A DNA stretch of 19,909 bases, taken from positions 1 through 19,909 of the forward strand of contig DATJHO010000123.1 of the NCBI GenBank assembly GCA_035493835.1. Direction: 5' to 3'. The stretch's first letter is position 1, and each line of letters begins with the position of its first letter. Position numbers and translations under genes: made by a program. The notes under the pieces were generated by a model. It was not told the DNA's origin, searched no databases, and worked only from the letters and a program-made list of their open reading frames with translations. This document shows positions 1 through 8,308 of this stretch, one piece after another. This DNA comes from DASZTU01 sp035493835. Its GTDB lineage: Bacteria > Pseudomonadota > Alphaproteobacteria > Rhizobiales > Devosiaceae.

Positions 1-44
1 AATGAGGAGACCACGCCTCCGGTGATGAAAACGTACCGAGCCAT
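1..44 (-). CDS. pyrG: CTP synthase, N-terminal fragment (partial)
   Basis: Only the first 14 codons are inside the window. Read on the minus strand from the ATG at 44-42 they give MARYVFITGGVVSS, the standard start of CTP synthase, which makes CTP from UTP, ATP and glutamine in the cytoplasm. The GGVVSS stretch is the beginning of the nucleotide-binding loop of the synthetase domain. A GAGGG stretch just upstream of the ATG can serve as ribosome-binding site. The gene follows secG on the same strand, an order common in Rhizobiales. The rest of the protein lies beyond the left edge. Confidence 0.9.
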   Translation of the reverse strand, partial: MARYVFITGGVVSS

Positions 45-106
45 GGGCCCTCACTATAGCAGGTTTACATTCGATTCGGAGTGGCCAATGCGGCCACCAA
101 AAGAAG

Positions 107-128
107 AAGGGGATGTTGCCATCCCCTT
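107..128 (-). terminator. Intrinsic terminator after secG
   Basis: On the minus strand the sequence reads AAGGGGAT, a six-base loop (GGCAAC), then ATCCCCTT, followed by CTTCTTTT. This is an eight-base-pair stem with a T-rich tail, 24 bp past the secG stop and before pyrG. The plus strand also has a run of T after the stem (127-131), so it could work in both directions. It suggests pyrG has its own promoter. Confidence 0.7.
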
Positions 129-151
129 TTTCCGTCACACCATTCGGTGCG

Positions 152-841
152 TCATTTGCTTGCTGGCGCCGATGCGCCTGCCGCCGGTGCGGCGGTTGAA
201 TTGGTGCTGCCCGTCGAGCCGCCAGTGGTGGCAGGCGCCGTCGCTGCGGGCGTCGAAGCGGGGGCCGGCATTGCCGTCGAAGGGGACATGGCCGGAGCAG
301 CGGCACTGGATGCCGGAGCGGCGGCTGCTGCCGGCTTGCTCGGCGGGGTTGCGGCAGGCCCGCTGGTGCTCGCCGCCGGCGTGCTGCTCGTCCCCGGGGC
401 TGCCGGAGCGGTCTGTGCGGGCGTCGGTAACGCTACGTTGGGAGCATCCTGGTTGGCCGCCGGGGTCGCCGGAGCCGATGCAGGCGCAGGGGTGCCGGTG
501 GTGCCGCCCGATTCCTGCTGGGCCTGCTGTTGCGCCGAGTTGAGGGCATCGAGCACGCTCGTTGCCTTGCCATCGGCGCCGCTGCCGGCCGCATTCTGAA
601 TGATGTTGCTGGTGGTCCGGTCCGAGCCGTTGAGCAGGGTCAGGCCAATCGCAGAGGCGAAGAACAGCGCGGCCAGGATGCCCGTCGTCCGCGTCAGCAC
701 ATTGGCCGTGCCGCGTACAGACATGAAGCCGTTGGCGCCGCCTCCCATGCCGAGCCCGCCGCCTTCGGAGCGCTGCAGCAGGATCACCGTCACCAGCGCC
801 AGAACGATCAGCAGATAGACGACAATCAGCACTGTGGCCAT
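152..841 (-). CDS. secG: Preprotein translocase subunit SecG with long low-complexity tail
   Basis: SecG is the small inner-membrane subunit of the SecYEG channel. The protein is 229 residues from the ATG at 841. It has two membrane segments (about residues 3-22 and 53-70) joined by a loop with the family signature LLQRSEGGGLG and a Gly-rich stretch. The 842-949 part of the open frame is left out because it lacks SecG character and the core begins at MATVLIV. From about residue 80 to the end the protein is a tail made almost only of Ala, Pro, Ser, Thr, Gly and Gln, ending in ASK. Typical bacterial SecG is roughly 75-130 residues, so this tail is unusually long. The gene lies between tpiA and pyrG. 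Confidence 0.93.
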   Translation of the reverse strand: MATVLIVVYLLIVLALVTVILLQRSEGGGLGMGGGANGFMSVRGTANVLTRTTGILAALFFASAIGLTLLNGSDRTTSNIIQNAAGSGADGKATSVLDALNSAQQQAQQESGGTTGTPAPASAPATPAANQDAPNVALPTPAQTAPAAPGTSSTPAASTSGPAATPPSKPAAAAAPASSAAAPAMSPSTAMPAPASTPAATAPATTGGSTGSTNSTAAPAAGASAPASK

Positions 842-988
842 ATTGGCTCGGTCCTCGAGATTCGACTTGGCGGGCCTTCTACACGTGCGCCCAGCCAAAT
901 ACCAGCCGCATGCGCCGCTTTTTGGGCACATCGGCCGGCATGAGATCACTAAGGTGAACAGCGCCCCGCGAACTGGCGAAAATCGCGC

Positions 989-1735
989 TCACAGTACTGA
1001 GATAATGGCGAAGAAGTCGCTCGACAAGAGGCTTGCGCGCCCCACCAGGCCGCCATTCACATTCCTCGTCGCAAGGATGCGGGGCGCGTTGCTCGGCTCG
1101 AGCGAGCCGCCGTAAAGAATGCGCACCTTTTCGCCTCGCTCGCCGTAGCGCTCGATCAGCGCCCGCCGAATGGCTCCGTGCATGGCCTCAATGTCGTCGC
1201 TGTCCGGCGTAGCGCCGGTGCCTATCGCCCAGACCGGCTCGTAGGCGATTACGAAATCCTGCTCGTCGAGCGGGTCGGGAACTGAGCCGGCAAGTTGCCC
1301 CAGCACCGTCGCCTCCGCCTCGCCCGCATCGCGCTGGGCCTGTTGCTCGCCCACGCAAATGATCGGAATCAGCCCGGCGGCAAACGCTGCCTGCGCCTTG
1401 GCCCTGACGATCTCGTCGGTCTCCCCGTGCTCGGCGCGACGCTCGGAGTGGCCGACGATGACGAAGCTGGCCCCGGCATCAGCGAGCATCGGCGCGCTGA
1501 TGTCGCCCGTGTGGGGGCCGCAGGGCTCGTGATGGCAATTCTGGCCGCCGGTGAAAATGCCGGTGCCCTCGAGCCGGGCGCTCGCCGCGGCAAGCAGCGT
1601 TGCGGGCGGGCAGAGCGCAATGTCCGCCCGCAGTTGGGGGCTTCCGGCGACGAGCTCGGCGAGCCTGTCGACCTCGACAAGGCAGGCCGTAACCCCGTTC
1701 ATCTTCCAGTTTCCCGCGATCATCGGGGTAATCAT
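989..1735 (-). CDS. tpiA: Triosephosphate isomerase
   Basis: The enzyme interconverts glyceraldehyde 3-phosphate and dihydroxyacetone phosphate in glycolysis and gluconeogenesis. The 248-residue TIM barrel is full length. Active-site residues are visible: Lys11 in AGNWKMNG, His96 in VGHSERR and Glu166 in AYEPVWAIGTG. The phosphate-binding GG motifs near the C-terminus (LYGGS and NGGLVG) are present. Two in-frame ATGs lie at 1741 and 1735. The one at 1735 is preferred because an AAGGAC sequence sits at a normal ribosome-binding distance from it and the homologous N-terminus (ITPMIAGNWK) begins there. The upstream part of the open frame has no family resemblance. It is transcribed away from the ppiD-trp operon and towards secG. 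Confidence 0.95.
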   Translation of the reverse strand: MITPMIAGNWKMNGVTACLVEVDRLAELVAGSPQLRADIALCPPATLLAAASARLEGTGIFTGGQNCHHEPCGPHTGDISAPMLADAGASFVIVGHSERRAEHGETDEIVRAKAQAAFAAGLIPIICVGEQQAQRDAGEAEATVLGQLAGSVPDPLDEQDFVIAYEPVWAIGTGATPDSDDIEAMHGAIRRALIERYGERGEKVRILYGGSLEPSNAPRILATRNVNGGLVGRASLLSSDFFAIISVL

Positions 1736-1842
1736 AGTCATTGTCCTTGCCCCATCCCCCCGAAATCCGCCCAAATACAAGCCTTCCCCTTGCACGCAAA
1801 GGGAGATTGTCCTAACCCGGCCACCTAGCCGGAACCGCCGCC

Positions 1843-1859
1843 TTGCCGTGGCACGGCAA
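1843..1859. promoter_or_regulatory. Perfect 17-bp palindrome in the tpiA/ppiD divergent region
   Basis: TTGCCGTG at 1843-1850 and CACGGCAA at 1852-1859 are exact reverse complements around one central G. The palindrome lies in the 175-bp region between the divergent tpiA and ppiD-like genes, 51 bp before the ppiD-like ATG. The central spacer is too short for a stable RNA hairpin with full stem, so a site for a dimeric DNA-binding protein is the simplest reading. Its left half overlaps a possible -35 box (TTGCCG). No regulator can be named. Confidence 0.45.
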
Positions 1860-1872
1860 CCTTGTCTAAAAT
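1843..1872 (+). promoter_or_regulatory. Candidate sigma70-type promoter for the ppiD-trp-moa operon
   Basis: A TTGCCG hexamer (1843-1848) and a TAAAAT hexamer (1867-1872) are separated by 18 bases, 38 bp upstream of the ppiD-like ATG. They match the sigma70 consensus at four of six and five of six positions. This is a pattern match only. Overlap with the palindrome would allow repression. Confidence 0.3.
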
Positions 1873-1910
1873 CACCCGCCCTGGGCAGCCAAGCCCGTTG
1901 GATCGACCTG

Positions 1911-3800
1911 ATGCTTCATGCTCTGCGTGCCTTCGCCCAAACCTGGATCGCCAAAGTCCTCCTGGCCATTCTCGTGGTGAGCTTCGGTGCCTTCGGTATC
2001 AACAACGTTGTTACCAATTTGGGCGGCAACACCGTTGCCCGCGTCGGCGATGTCGACATCACCACACAGGATTTCGGTCGCGCCTATCAGACGCAGCTCA
2101 ATCAGGTCGCCCAGCAGATCGGCAAGGTGCCGAGTCCGCAGGACGCCATGGCCATGGGCATTCCGTCCCAGGTCATCATGACACTGGCAGGAGACGCGGC
2201 CGTCGACAAGTTCGCCCAAAGTATGGGTGTGGGTACCTCCGACGCGCATCTGAGCAAGATGCTCGGCCAGGATCCCTCGTTCCAGAACACCGTGGGCCGC
2301 TTCGACCCCACCATTTTTTCGCAGGTGCTACAGCAGAACGGCTACACGCAGCAGCAATATCTGGACCAGCAGGCAAAGGCCTCGCGGAGTCAGCAGGTGG
2401 GCGTCGGCATTTTCGGCGATGCCGTGGTGCCGCAAGCGGCGCTCGAACTCGCCAACCGCTATTCGGCCGATACGCGCACGCTCAATTATTTCGTGCTGAA
2501 TTCGACCAACATCCCGGCGATCCCCGACCCGACCGATACCGACCTCACCGCCTACCTCAAGGCGCACCAAGCCGATTATCGCACCAAGGAAACGCGATCC
2601 GTCGACGTCATGACGATTTCGCCGGCCATTCTTGCTGCGACCATCGCCGTTCCGGACGCCCAGATCGTCGCCGAATATGACCGGACCAAAGCCAGCCTGA
2701 TCAAGCCCGAGCGGCGCGACATCAAGCAGGCGGTGTTGACCGACGCCCAGGCGAAGGCCTTTACGGATGGGAAGGCCGCGGGCAAGAGCTTTGACGACCT
2801 CGTCAAGCAGACCGGCGTTTCGGTGAGCGACCTCGGCTCGATGACCCGCGACGGCCTCTCCGATTCAGCCCTCGCCACCGCCGCCTTTGGCCTCAAGCAG
2901 GGCGACTTCGCACTGATTCCGGGCATCCAGGGCCAGCGCGCGGTGACCGTCAGCTCGATCGAGCCGGGCGGCCAGATCAGCATGGCGGACGCCAAGGCCG
3001 ACATCGCCAAGAACCTGGCAACCCAGCAGGCGACCAATGCGATCGGCGACGACATCGACGACATCGAGACGCTCAGGGCCGGCAAGCAGCCGCTGACCGC
3101 CATTGCGCCGCGTTATAAGCTGGCGATCTCCAGCGTCGCGCTGACCGCGGACGGTGCCGAGCTGTCGGCGGTTCCGGGAATCGCAGAAGCGGATCGCGCC
3201 AAGGTGGCGCAGGCGATTTTCGCCGCCAAGGAGGGGGCCATCACCCCCTCGATCCAGCTCAGCAGCAACCAGAACGTCTGGTTCGACCTCAAGAAGATCG
3301 ACCCGGCCCGCGACCAAACGCTTGCAGAAGTACGCGATGCCCTCGCTCGCGCCTGGACGCTGGAAAAAACCGATGCGGCGATGAAGGCGGAAGCGGAAAA
3401 GCTCGTGGCCAACCTCAAGGCGGGCCAGACCTTCGACGACATCGCCTCGGGTATCAACCAGTTCCCGATCCTGTCGCAGCCAATCACCCGGCAGGGCGAC
3501 CAGAGCACGGGTGGCGCCACCAACGTCCTCGACAGCACGGTCGCACAGGCGGCCTTCAATGGCGGCGAGGGGCATTTCGGCTATGCCGTCAACGGCTCGG
3601 GCGACTACGTCGTGTTCCAGGTGCAGGCGGTCAATCCCGCCAGCGGCGTGCTTTCAGCTCAGACGACAGCGGCCGTCCAGGACTCGTTGCGCAACAGCCT
3701 CTATGGCGATTTCGTTACCGGCCTGCGCGACCAGTATGGTCTAAGAATCAACCAGCAGGCGCTCAATCAGGCGATGGCGCTGGATCAGAACGGACAGTGA
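1911..3800 (+). CDS. PpiD/SurA-like periplasmic peptidyl-prolyl isomerase, membrane-anchored
   Basis: The 629-residue protein is probably a folding factor for newly exported proteins, held in the inner membrane and facing the periplasm. It starts at the ATG at 1911 (MLHALRAFAQTW), which puts a single membrane anchor at residues 12-30; the open frame runs further upstream but overlaps the tpiA start on the other strand. After the anchor comes the SurA_N-like segment (VGDVDITTQDFGRAY) rich in Gln and helices. A parvulin-like domain is seen at about residues 264-352 (DLGSMTRDGLSD, FGLKQGDFALI), and a second weaker repeat at about 497-577. Parvulin active-site residues are not clearly conserved, as in many PpiD proteins, so isomerase activity is uncertain. 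Its stop is only three bases before trpE, which indicates cotranscription. Confidence 0.85.
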   Translation: MLHALRAFAQTWIAKVLLAILVVSFGAFGINNVVTNLGGNTVARVGDVDITTQDFGRAYQTQLNQVAQQIGKVPSPQDAMAMGIPSQVIMTLAGDAAVDKFAQSMGVGTSDAHLSKMLGQDPSFQNTVGRFDPTIFSQVLQQNGYTQQQYLDQQAKASRSQQVGVGIFGDAVVPQAALELANRYSADTRTLNYFVLNSTNIPAIPDPTDTDLTAYLKAHQADYRTKETRSVDVMTISPAILAATIAVPDAQIVAEYDRTKASLIKPERRDIKQAVLTDAQAKAFTDGKAAGKSFDDLVKQTGVSVSDLGSMTRDGLSDSALATAAFGLKQGDFALIPGIQGQRAVTVSSIEPGGQISMADAKADIAKNLATQQATNAIGDDIDDIETLRAGKQPLTAIAPRYKLAISSVALTADGAELSAVPGIAEADRAKVAQAIFAAKEGAITPSIQLSSNQNVWFDLKKIDPARDQTLAEVRDALARAWTLEKTDAAMKAEAEKLVANLKAGQTFDDIASGINQFPILSQPITRQGDQSTGGATNVLDSTVAQAAFNGGEGHFGYAVNGSGDYVVFQVQAVNPASGVLSAQTTAAVQDSLRNSLYGDFVTGLRDQYGLRINQQALNQAMALDQNGQ

Positions 3801-3803
3801 TCG

Positions 3804-5312
3804 ATGGCGACCGATGGCTACGAGGCGTTTGCGGCGCGTTATGACGCCGGGGCATCGCAGATCGTGTTTCGGCGCATCGTCGCTGACCTGGAAACGCCGA
3901 TCGGCACTTATCTGAAACTGGCCGAGGGGCGCGAAAACACGTTCCTGCTCGAATCGGTGCAGGACGGAGCGATCAAGGGCCGCTACTCGATGATCGGGCT
4001 CCTGCCCGACATCATCCTCAAGGTCGAGCGCGGCGAGGCCAGCATCAATCGCAATGCCGGCATCACCCCAGATGCTTTCGTGCCACTGGACCAGAAGCCG
4101 CTGCAGGCGCTGCGCGCGCTGGTGGCGGAAAGCAAGATCGAGGTTCCGGAGGGCCTACCCTCAACGGCCGCCGGTATCTACGGCTATCTCGGCTACGACA
4201 TGGTGCGCCTGATGGAAGTCTTGCCGGATGAAAATCCGGACGTGTTGGGCCTGCCCGACGCGATCCTGACGCGTCCGTCCGTGCTCGCCATCTTCGATAC
4301 CCTCAAGGACGAGCTCTACCTGACCGCCCCGGTCTATGTGCGCGACGGCGTAACGGCCCGGCAGGCGTGGGAGCGCGCGCATGCACGGATTGACGACGCG
4401 ACGGAACGTCTCGGCCGCACCCTGCCCTATGTCGCCGATCTACCCGAGACCGCCGAAATTGCGGTCACCAGCAACACCAGCAAGCCGGAATACGCGGCGA
4501 TGGTCGACCGCGCCAAGGAATACATCCGGGCCGGCGACATCTTCCAGGTGGTGCTGAGCCAGCGCTTCGAGGCCGAGTTCACCCTGCCCCCGACGGCGCT
4601 CTATCGCGCCCTGCGGCGGACGAACCCCTCGCCCTACATGTACTTCCTCGATTTCGGGACCTTTCAGGTCGCGGGCTCCAGCCCGGAGATCCTGGTCAAG
4701 GTTCAGCAGGGCGAGATCACCATCCGACCGATCGCCGGCACCCGCCGCCGCGGCGCGACACCCACGCGCGACAAGGAACTTGCCGACGAGCTGCTGAGCG
4801 ACCCCAAGGAGCTGGCCGAGCACCTGATGCTGCTCGATCTCGGCCGCAACGATGTCGGCCGCGTCGCCAAGATCGGCTCGGTCCGGGTCACCGACAAGTT
4901 CTTCCTCGAATACTATTCCCACGTCATGCACATCGTCTCGAACGTCGTGGGCGAACTCGATCCGAAATACGACTTTGTCGACGCGCTGGCCGGCGGATTT
5001 CCGGCGGGAACGGTTTCGGGCGCCCCGAAAGTAAGGGCGATGGAGATCATCGACGAGCTTGAGAAGACCCGCCGCGGCATCTATGGCGGCTGCGTCGGCT
5101 ATTTCGGCGCCGATGGCTCGATGGATACCTGCATCGTGCTGCGCACGGCGATCATCCACGACGGCAAGATCTTCGTGCAGGCAGGCGCCGGCATCGTTGC
5201 CGACAGCAAGCCGGAGTTGGAACAAATGGAGTGCGAAAACAAAGCGCGCGCCCTTTTCAGCGCCGCCGAGGAAGCGCTACGCTATGCGGGCGAAGCAAGG
5301 GTGGGACAGTGA
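3804..5312 (+). CDS. trpE: Anthranilate synthase component I
   Basis: TrpE makes anthranilate from chorismate with ammonia delivered by TrpG, the first committed step to tryptophan. The protein is 502 residues, the usual length for a free-standing TrpE. The Trp feedback-binding motif LLES is at residues 48-51, so feedback inhibition is likely. The C-terminal chorismate-binding domain has its signatures: RPIAGTRRRG, LLDLGRNDVGRVA, GGFPAGTVSGAPK and AGAGIVADSKPE. The ATG at 3804 follows the ppiD-like stop by three bases, so translation may be coupled. Some Rhizobiales use a TrpE-TrpG fusion; here the subunits are separate genes 83 bp apart. Confidence 0.97.
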   Translation: MATDGYEAFAARYDAGASQIVFRRIVADLETPIGTYLKLAEGRENTFLLESVQDGAIKGRYSMIGLLPDIILKVERGEASINRNAGITPDAFVPLDQKPLQALRALVAESKIEVPEGLPSTAAGIYGYLGYDMVRLMEVLPDENPDVLGLPDAILTRPSVLAIFDTLKDELYLTAPVYVRDGVTARQAWERAHARIDDATERLGRTLPYVADLPETAEIAVTSNTSKPEYAAMVDRAKEYIRAGDIFQVVLSQRFEAEFTLPPTALYRALRRTNPSPYMYFLDFGTFQVAGSSPEILVKVQQGEITIRPIAGTRRRGATPTRDKELADELLSDPKELAEHLMLLDLGRNDVGRVAKIGSVRVTDKFFLEYYSHVMHIVSNVVGELDPKYDFVDALAGGFPAGTVSGAPKVRAMEIIDELEKTRRGIYGGCVGYFGADGSMDTCIVLRTAIIHDGKIFVQAGAGIVADSKPELEQMECENKARALFSAAEEALRYAGEARVGQ

Positions 5313-5395
5313 CCGTGGGTTTGCGTTGGCATTTTCGATGGCGGGGCCGGTTCTAGACAGATCCGGCAAAACTCACATCAGGAGCAGGAACTCCA

Positions 5396-5989
5396 ATGCG
5401 CCTTCTCGTCATCGATAACTACGACAGCTTTACCTACAACCTCGTCCATTATGTCGGCGAACTCGGGGCCGACCCGATCGTCTACCGCAACGACAAGATC
5501 ACGCTCGAGGAGATCGAGCAGCTTGCGCCCGAGGCGATCCTGCTGTCGCCCGGCCCGAAGACGCCCAGCGAAGCCGGCATCTGCCTCGGAATCATCGACC
5601 GCTTCAGCGCTACGACGCCGATCCTCGGCGTCTGCCTTGGCCACCAGGCGATCGGGCAAGCCATGGGCGGCGACGTCATCCGGGCACCGGAGCTGATGCA
5701 CGGCAAGACCAGCCGCATCGAGCACACCGGCAAGGGGATTTTCCGCGGCCTCAATTCTGGCTTCGAGGCGACGCGCTATCATTCGCTGATCGTCAAGGCG
5801 GACACGCTCCCCCGCGAGCTTGAGGTCACCGCCACCGCCGATGGCCTGATCATGGCGATGCAGCACCGGGAGTTGCCGCTGCATGGCGTGCAGTTCCATC
5901 CCGAGAGCATCGCCTCCGAGAACGGCAAGGCGATCCTGCAGAATTTCCTAACCCTCGGCCGCGAATTCAACCTCCGGAAAGCGGCGTGA
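5396..5989 (+). CDS. trpG: Anthranilate synthase component II (glutamine amidotransferase)
   Basis: A 197-residue class I glutamine amidotransferase that releases ammonia from glutamine for TrpE. The start MRLLVIDNYDSFTYNLVHY is characteristic of TrpG/PabA. The catalytic triad is visible: Cys80 in GVCLGHQ, and His168 and Glu170 in VQFHPES. A GGAGCAGGA stretch sits just ahead of the ATG. The 83-bp gap after trpE has a weak hairpin (GCCGG 5346-5350 with CCGGC 5363-5367) but no Trp-rich leader peptide. The protein could also serve aminodeoxychorismate synthase for folate, as TrpG does in some bacteria. Confidence 0.95.
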   Translation: MRLLVIDNYDSFTYNLVHYVGELGADPIVYRNDKITLEEIEQLAPEAILLSPGPKTPSEAGICLGIIDRFSATTPILGVCLGHQAIGQAMGGDVIRAPELMHGKTSRIEHTGKGIFRGLNSGFEATRYHSLIVKADTLPRELEVTATADGLIMAMQHRELPLHGVQFHPESIASENGKAILQNFLTLGREFNLRKAA

Positions 5990-6999
5990 TGGACATCAAG
6001 GCCGCTCTCGCCAAGATCGGCGCCCGCACCGATCTGACCGGCGAGGAAATGCGCACGGTCATGAACATCATCATGTCCGGTGAGGCTACGGCTGCCCAGG
6101 TCGGCGCCTTCCTGATGGGCATGCGGGTCAAGGGCGAAACGGTCGGCGAAATCGCGGCGGCCGTATCCATCCTGCGCGAAAAGATGATCAAGGTGGAGGT
6201 GCCCGCGGGCGCCATCGACATCGTCGGCACGGGCGGCGATGGCGCCGGAACACTCAACATCTCCACCGCCGCGGCCTTCGTGGTCGCCGCGACAGGGGTG
6301 CCCGTCGCCAAGCACGGCAATCGTGCCCTGTCCTCGAAATCCGGATCCGCCGAATGCCTGCACGCCCTCGGCGTCAAGCTGGACCTGACGCCCGAACAGA
6401 TCGCCGCTTGCGTGCGAGAAGCCGGCATCGGTTTCATGTTCGCGCCCGCCCATCACCCGGCGATGAAGCATGTGGGCCCGGCGCGGGTCGAACTGGGCAC
6501 CCGCACCATGTTCAACCTGCTCGGCCCGCAGGCAAATCCGGGCGGCGTGAGCCGCTACATGCTCGGCGTCTATTCAAAGCACTGGGCGGAGCCCGTTGCA
6601 GCGGCGTTGCTCGCCAATCGAGCGACCGATGCCTGGGTTGTCCACGGCAGCGACGGGCTCGATGAGGTGACCACCACCGGGCCGACCTTCGTCGCCTCGA
6701 TCAAGGCGGGTAACCTCACGAGCTTCGAGATCACCCCGGAAACCGCCGGCCTCCCGCGCGCGGCTCCCCAGGACCTCAAGGGCGCCGACCCCGAGCACAA
6801 TGCGGCGGCGCTGCGGGCGCTCCTCGATGGCGTGCGCTCGGCCTATCGCGACATCGTGTTGCTCAACAGCGCCGCCGCGCTGATCGTCGCTGGCAGGGCC
6901 GAAGATCTCAAAACCGGCGTCGCGATCGCCACCGACAGCATCGACAGCGGGGCCGCCAAGGCAGTGTTGGGAAAACTGGTGGCCGTCAGCAACGCCTGA
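5989..6999 (+). CDS. trpD: Anthranilate phosphoribosyltransferase
   Basis: TrpD joins anthranilate to phosphoribosyl pyrophosphate. The protein is 336 residues, the family's usual length. The PRPP-binding loop GTGGD is at residues 80-84, followed by NIST at 90-93 and the anthranilate-site motif KHGNRALSSKSGSAE at 108-122. The ATG at 5989 overlaps the trpG stop in TGATG, with GGAAAG as a plausible ribosome-binding site. An alternative GTG sits one codon upstream at 5986. The overlap points to translational coupling with trpG. Confidence 0.96.
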   Translation: MDIKAALAKIGARTDLTGEEMRTVMNIIMSGEATAAQVGAFLMGMRVKGETVGEIAAAVSILREKMIKVEVPAGAIDIVGTGGDGAGTLNISTAAAFVVAATGVPVAKHGNRALSSKSGSAECLHALGVKLDLTPEQIAACVREAGIGFMFAPAHHPAMKHVGPARVELGTRTMFNLLGPQANPGGVSRYMLGVYSKHWAEPVAAALLANRATDAWVVHGSDGLDEVTTTGPTFVASIKAGNLTSFEITPETAGLPRAAPQDLKGADPEHNAAALRALLDGVRSAYRDIVLLNSAAALIVAGRAEDLKTGVAIATDSIDSGAAKAVLGKLVAVSNA

Positions 7000-7009
7000 A
7001 AGCGAGCTC

Positions 7010-7495
7010 ATGGAAGGCTGGACCGACTTCTACGTCGCCGAAGTTGGTGGGGCCGCGGCGCTGGCAGGGCTTCTGGTGGTGGCGATTTCGATCAACGTCG
7101 CCAAAATCATGAGCTTTCCCCATTTGCCCGGACGCGCAGCCCAGACGCTGGTGGTCGTGGGCGGCTCGCTGGTGCTCTCGAGCCTGGCCCTCTTTCCCGG
7201 CCAGCCGCTTTTCGTCTTCGGCGGCGAAGCGTTGATCGTCGGGGCCCTTGTCGGCGTGTCCGGGTTGTTTCAGTATTATTCCGCGAGGCGCGTGCGGAAG
7301 CTGGGCGACCCGTTGGTGTGGATCGTCGCCCCGCTTGTTACCACCGCAATCTTCGCCATTCCCGAAATCATTGGCGGCGCGCTGCTGGTTGCGGGTGAGG
7401 CTTCCGGACTGTATTGGATTGCAACCGGCATAATTCTCAGCTTCCTGGCCAGTTTGCAGAACGGCTGGGTGCTGCTGATCGAAATTCTCCGCTAG
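7010..7495 (+). CDS. Uncharacterised five-helix membrane protein inside the trp operon
   Basis: A 161-residue hydrophobic protein with about five membrane segments (roughly residues 13-31, 46-63, 70-88, 104-126 and 134-157). I do not recognise a named family. The start MEGWTDFYVAEVGGAAALAG, followed by a hydrophobic stretch ending ISINVAKI, resembles small unnamed membrane proteins of other bacteria, but no function is known to me. It begins 10 bp after trpD and ends 9 bp before trpC, on the same strand, so it must be cotranscribed with them. No signal peptide cleavage site, catalytic motif or ligand motif is evident. Base composition is like that of its neighbours. A role in aromatic or tryptophan transport is only a guess from position. 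Confidence 0.85.
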   Translation: MEGWTDFYVAEVGGAAALAGLLVVAISINVAKIMSFPHLPGRAAQTLVVVGGSLVLSSLALFPGQPLFVFGGEALIVGALVGVSGLFQYYSARRVRKLGDPLVWIVAPLVTTAIFAIPEIIGGALLVAGEASGLYWIATGIILSFLASLQNGWVLLIEILR

Positions 7496-7504
7496 GGCAC
7501 CGCT

Positions 7505-8308
7505 ATGAGCGACATCCTCACCCGCATCGAAACCTATAAGCGCGAAGAGATCGCGGCGGCCAAGGCTTTGCGGCCCTGGGACGAGGTCGCCGCCATGGCG
7601 CACGATGCCCCGCCGGTCAGGCGCTTTCTCGGCGCCCTCAAGGCCAAGCGCGCCGCCCAGCAGTTCGCCCTCATCGCCGAGGTCAAGAAGGCGAGCCCAA
7701 GCAAGGGGCTGATCCGCGCCGATTTCGATCCCGCAGCGATCGCGAGGGCCTATGAGCAGGGCGGGGCCGCCTGCCTCTCCGTGCTGACCGACAGGCCCTC
7801 GTTTCAGGGCGCCGCCAATTACCTGATCGAGGCGCGGGCAGCGACGCAGCTGCCGGTGCTGCGCAAGGATTTCATGTTCGAGACCTACCAGGTGGTCGAG
7901 GCCCGCGCCTGGGGTGCGGACTGCATCCTCGTCATCATGGCCGCTGTTGATGACGACCAGGCCCGCTACCTGCTGGATGCCGCCGCCGAATGGCGGATGG
8001 ATGCCATCGTCGAAGTGCATGACCAGATCGAGCTCGACCGCGCACTGGGGCTCGGTGCCGAACTCATCGGCATCAACAACCGCAATCTCAGGACGTTCGA
8101 GACCACGCTCTCGACCTCGATTTCCTTGGCTGCGGGCGTGCCCGCGGGTGTCCACCTCGTTTCCGAAAGCGGCATCTCCTCGCATGCCGATCTGCAAAAG
8201 CTCGCCGCCGCCGGCGTCAGCACCTTCCTCGTCGGCGAAAGCCTGATGCGCCAGGAGGACGTGACGATCGCAACCAAGGCGCTGCTCGGCCAGCAGGAGA
8301 CCGCATGA
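7505..8308 (+). CDS. trpC: Indole-3-glycerol phosphate synthase
   Basis: TrpC closes the indole ring, converting carboxyphenylaminodeoxyribulose 5-phosphate to indole-3-glycerol phosphate. The 267-residue single-domain TIM barrel is the free-standing form, not fused to TrpF. Family motifs are intact: IAEVKKASPSKG (about residues 58-68), LRKDFM, ILVIMA, EVHD, GINNRNL and LVSESGI near the phosphate-binding end. Start codon ATG at 7505, with AGGG upstream. Its last four bases overlap moaC (ATGA), so the Trp and molybdenum cofactor genes are one transcription unit. Confidence 0.96.
   Translation: MSDILTRIETYKREEIAAAKALRPWDEVAAMAHDAPPVRRFLGALKAKRAAQQFALIAEVKKASPSKGLIRADFDPAAIARAYEQGGAACLSVLTDRPSFQGAANYLIEARAATQLPVLRKDFMFETYQVVEARAWGADCILVIMAAVDDDQARYLLDAAAEWRMDAIVEVHDQIELDRALGLGAELIGINNRNLRTFETTLSTSISLAAGVPAGVHLVSESGISSHADLQKLAAAGVSTFLVGESLMRQEDVTIATKALLGQQETA

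Noticed and set aside
22..599. Two plus-strand open frames across the secG tail
   Set aside because: Antisense to the low-complexity secG tail. They are open only because of GC-rich composition and have no family resemblance.
5313..5395. Possible attenuator or leader peptide between trpE and trpG
   Set aside because: Only a five-base-pair stem with a 12-base loop is present. No Trp-rich short frame, alternative hairpin or T-run was found.
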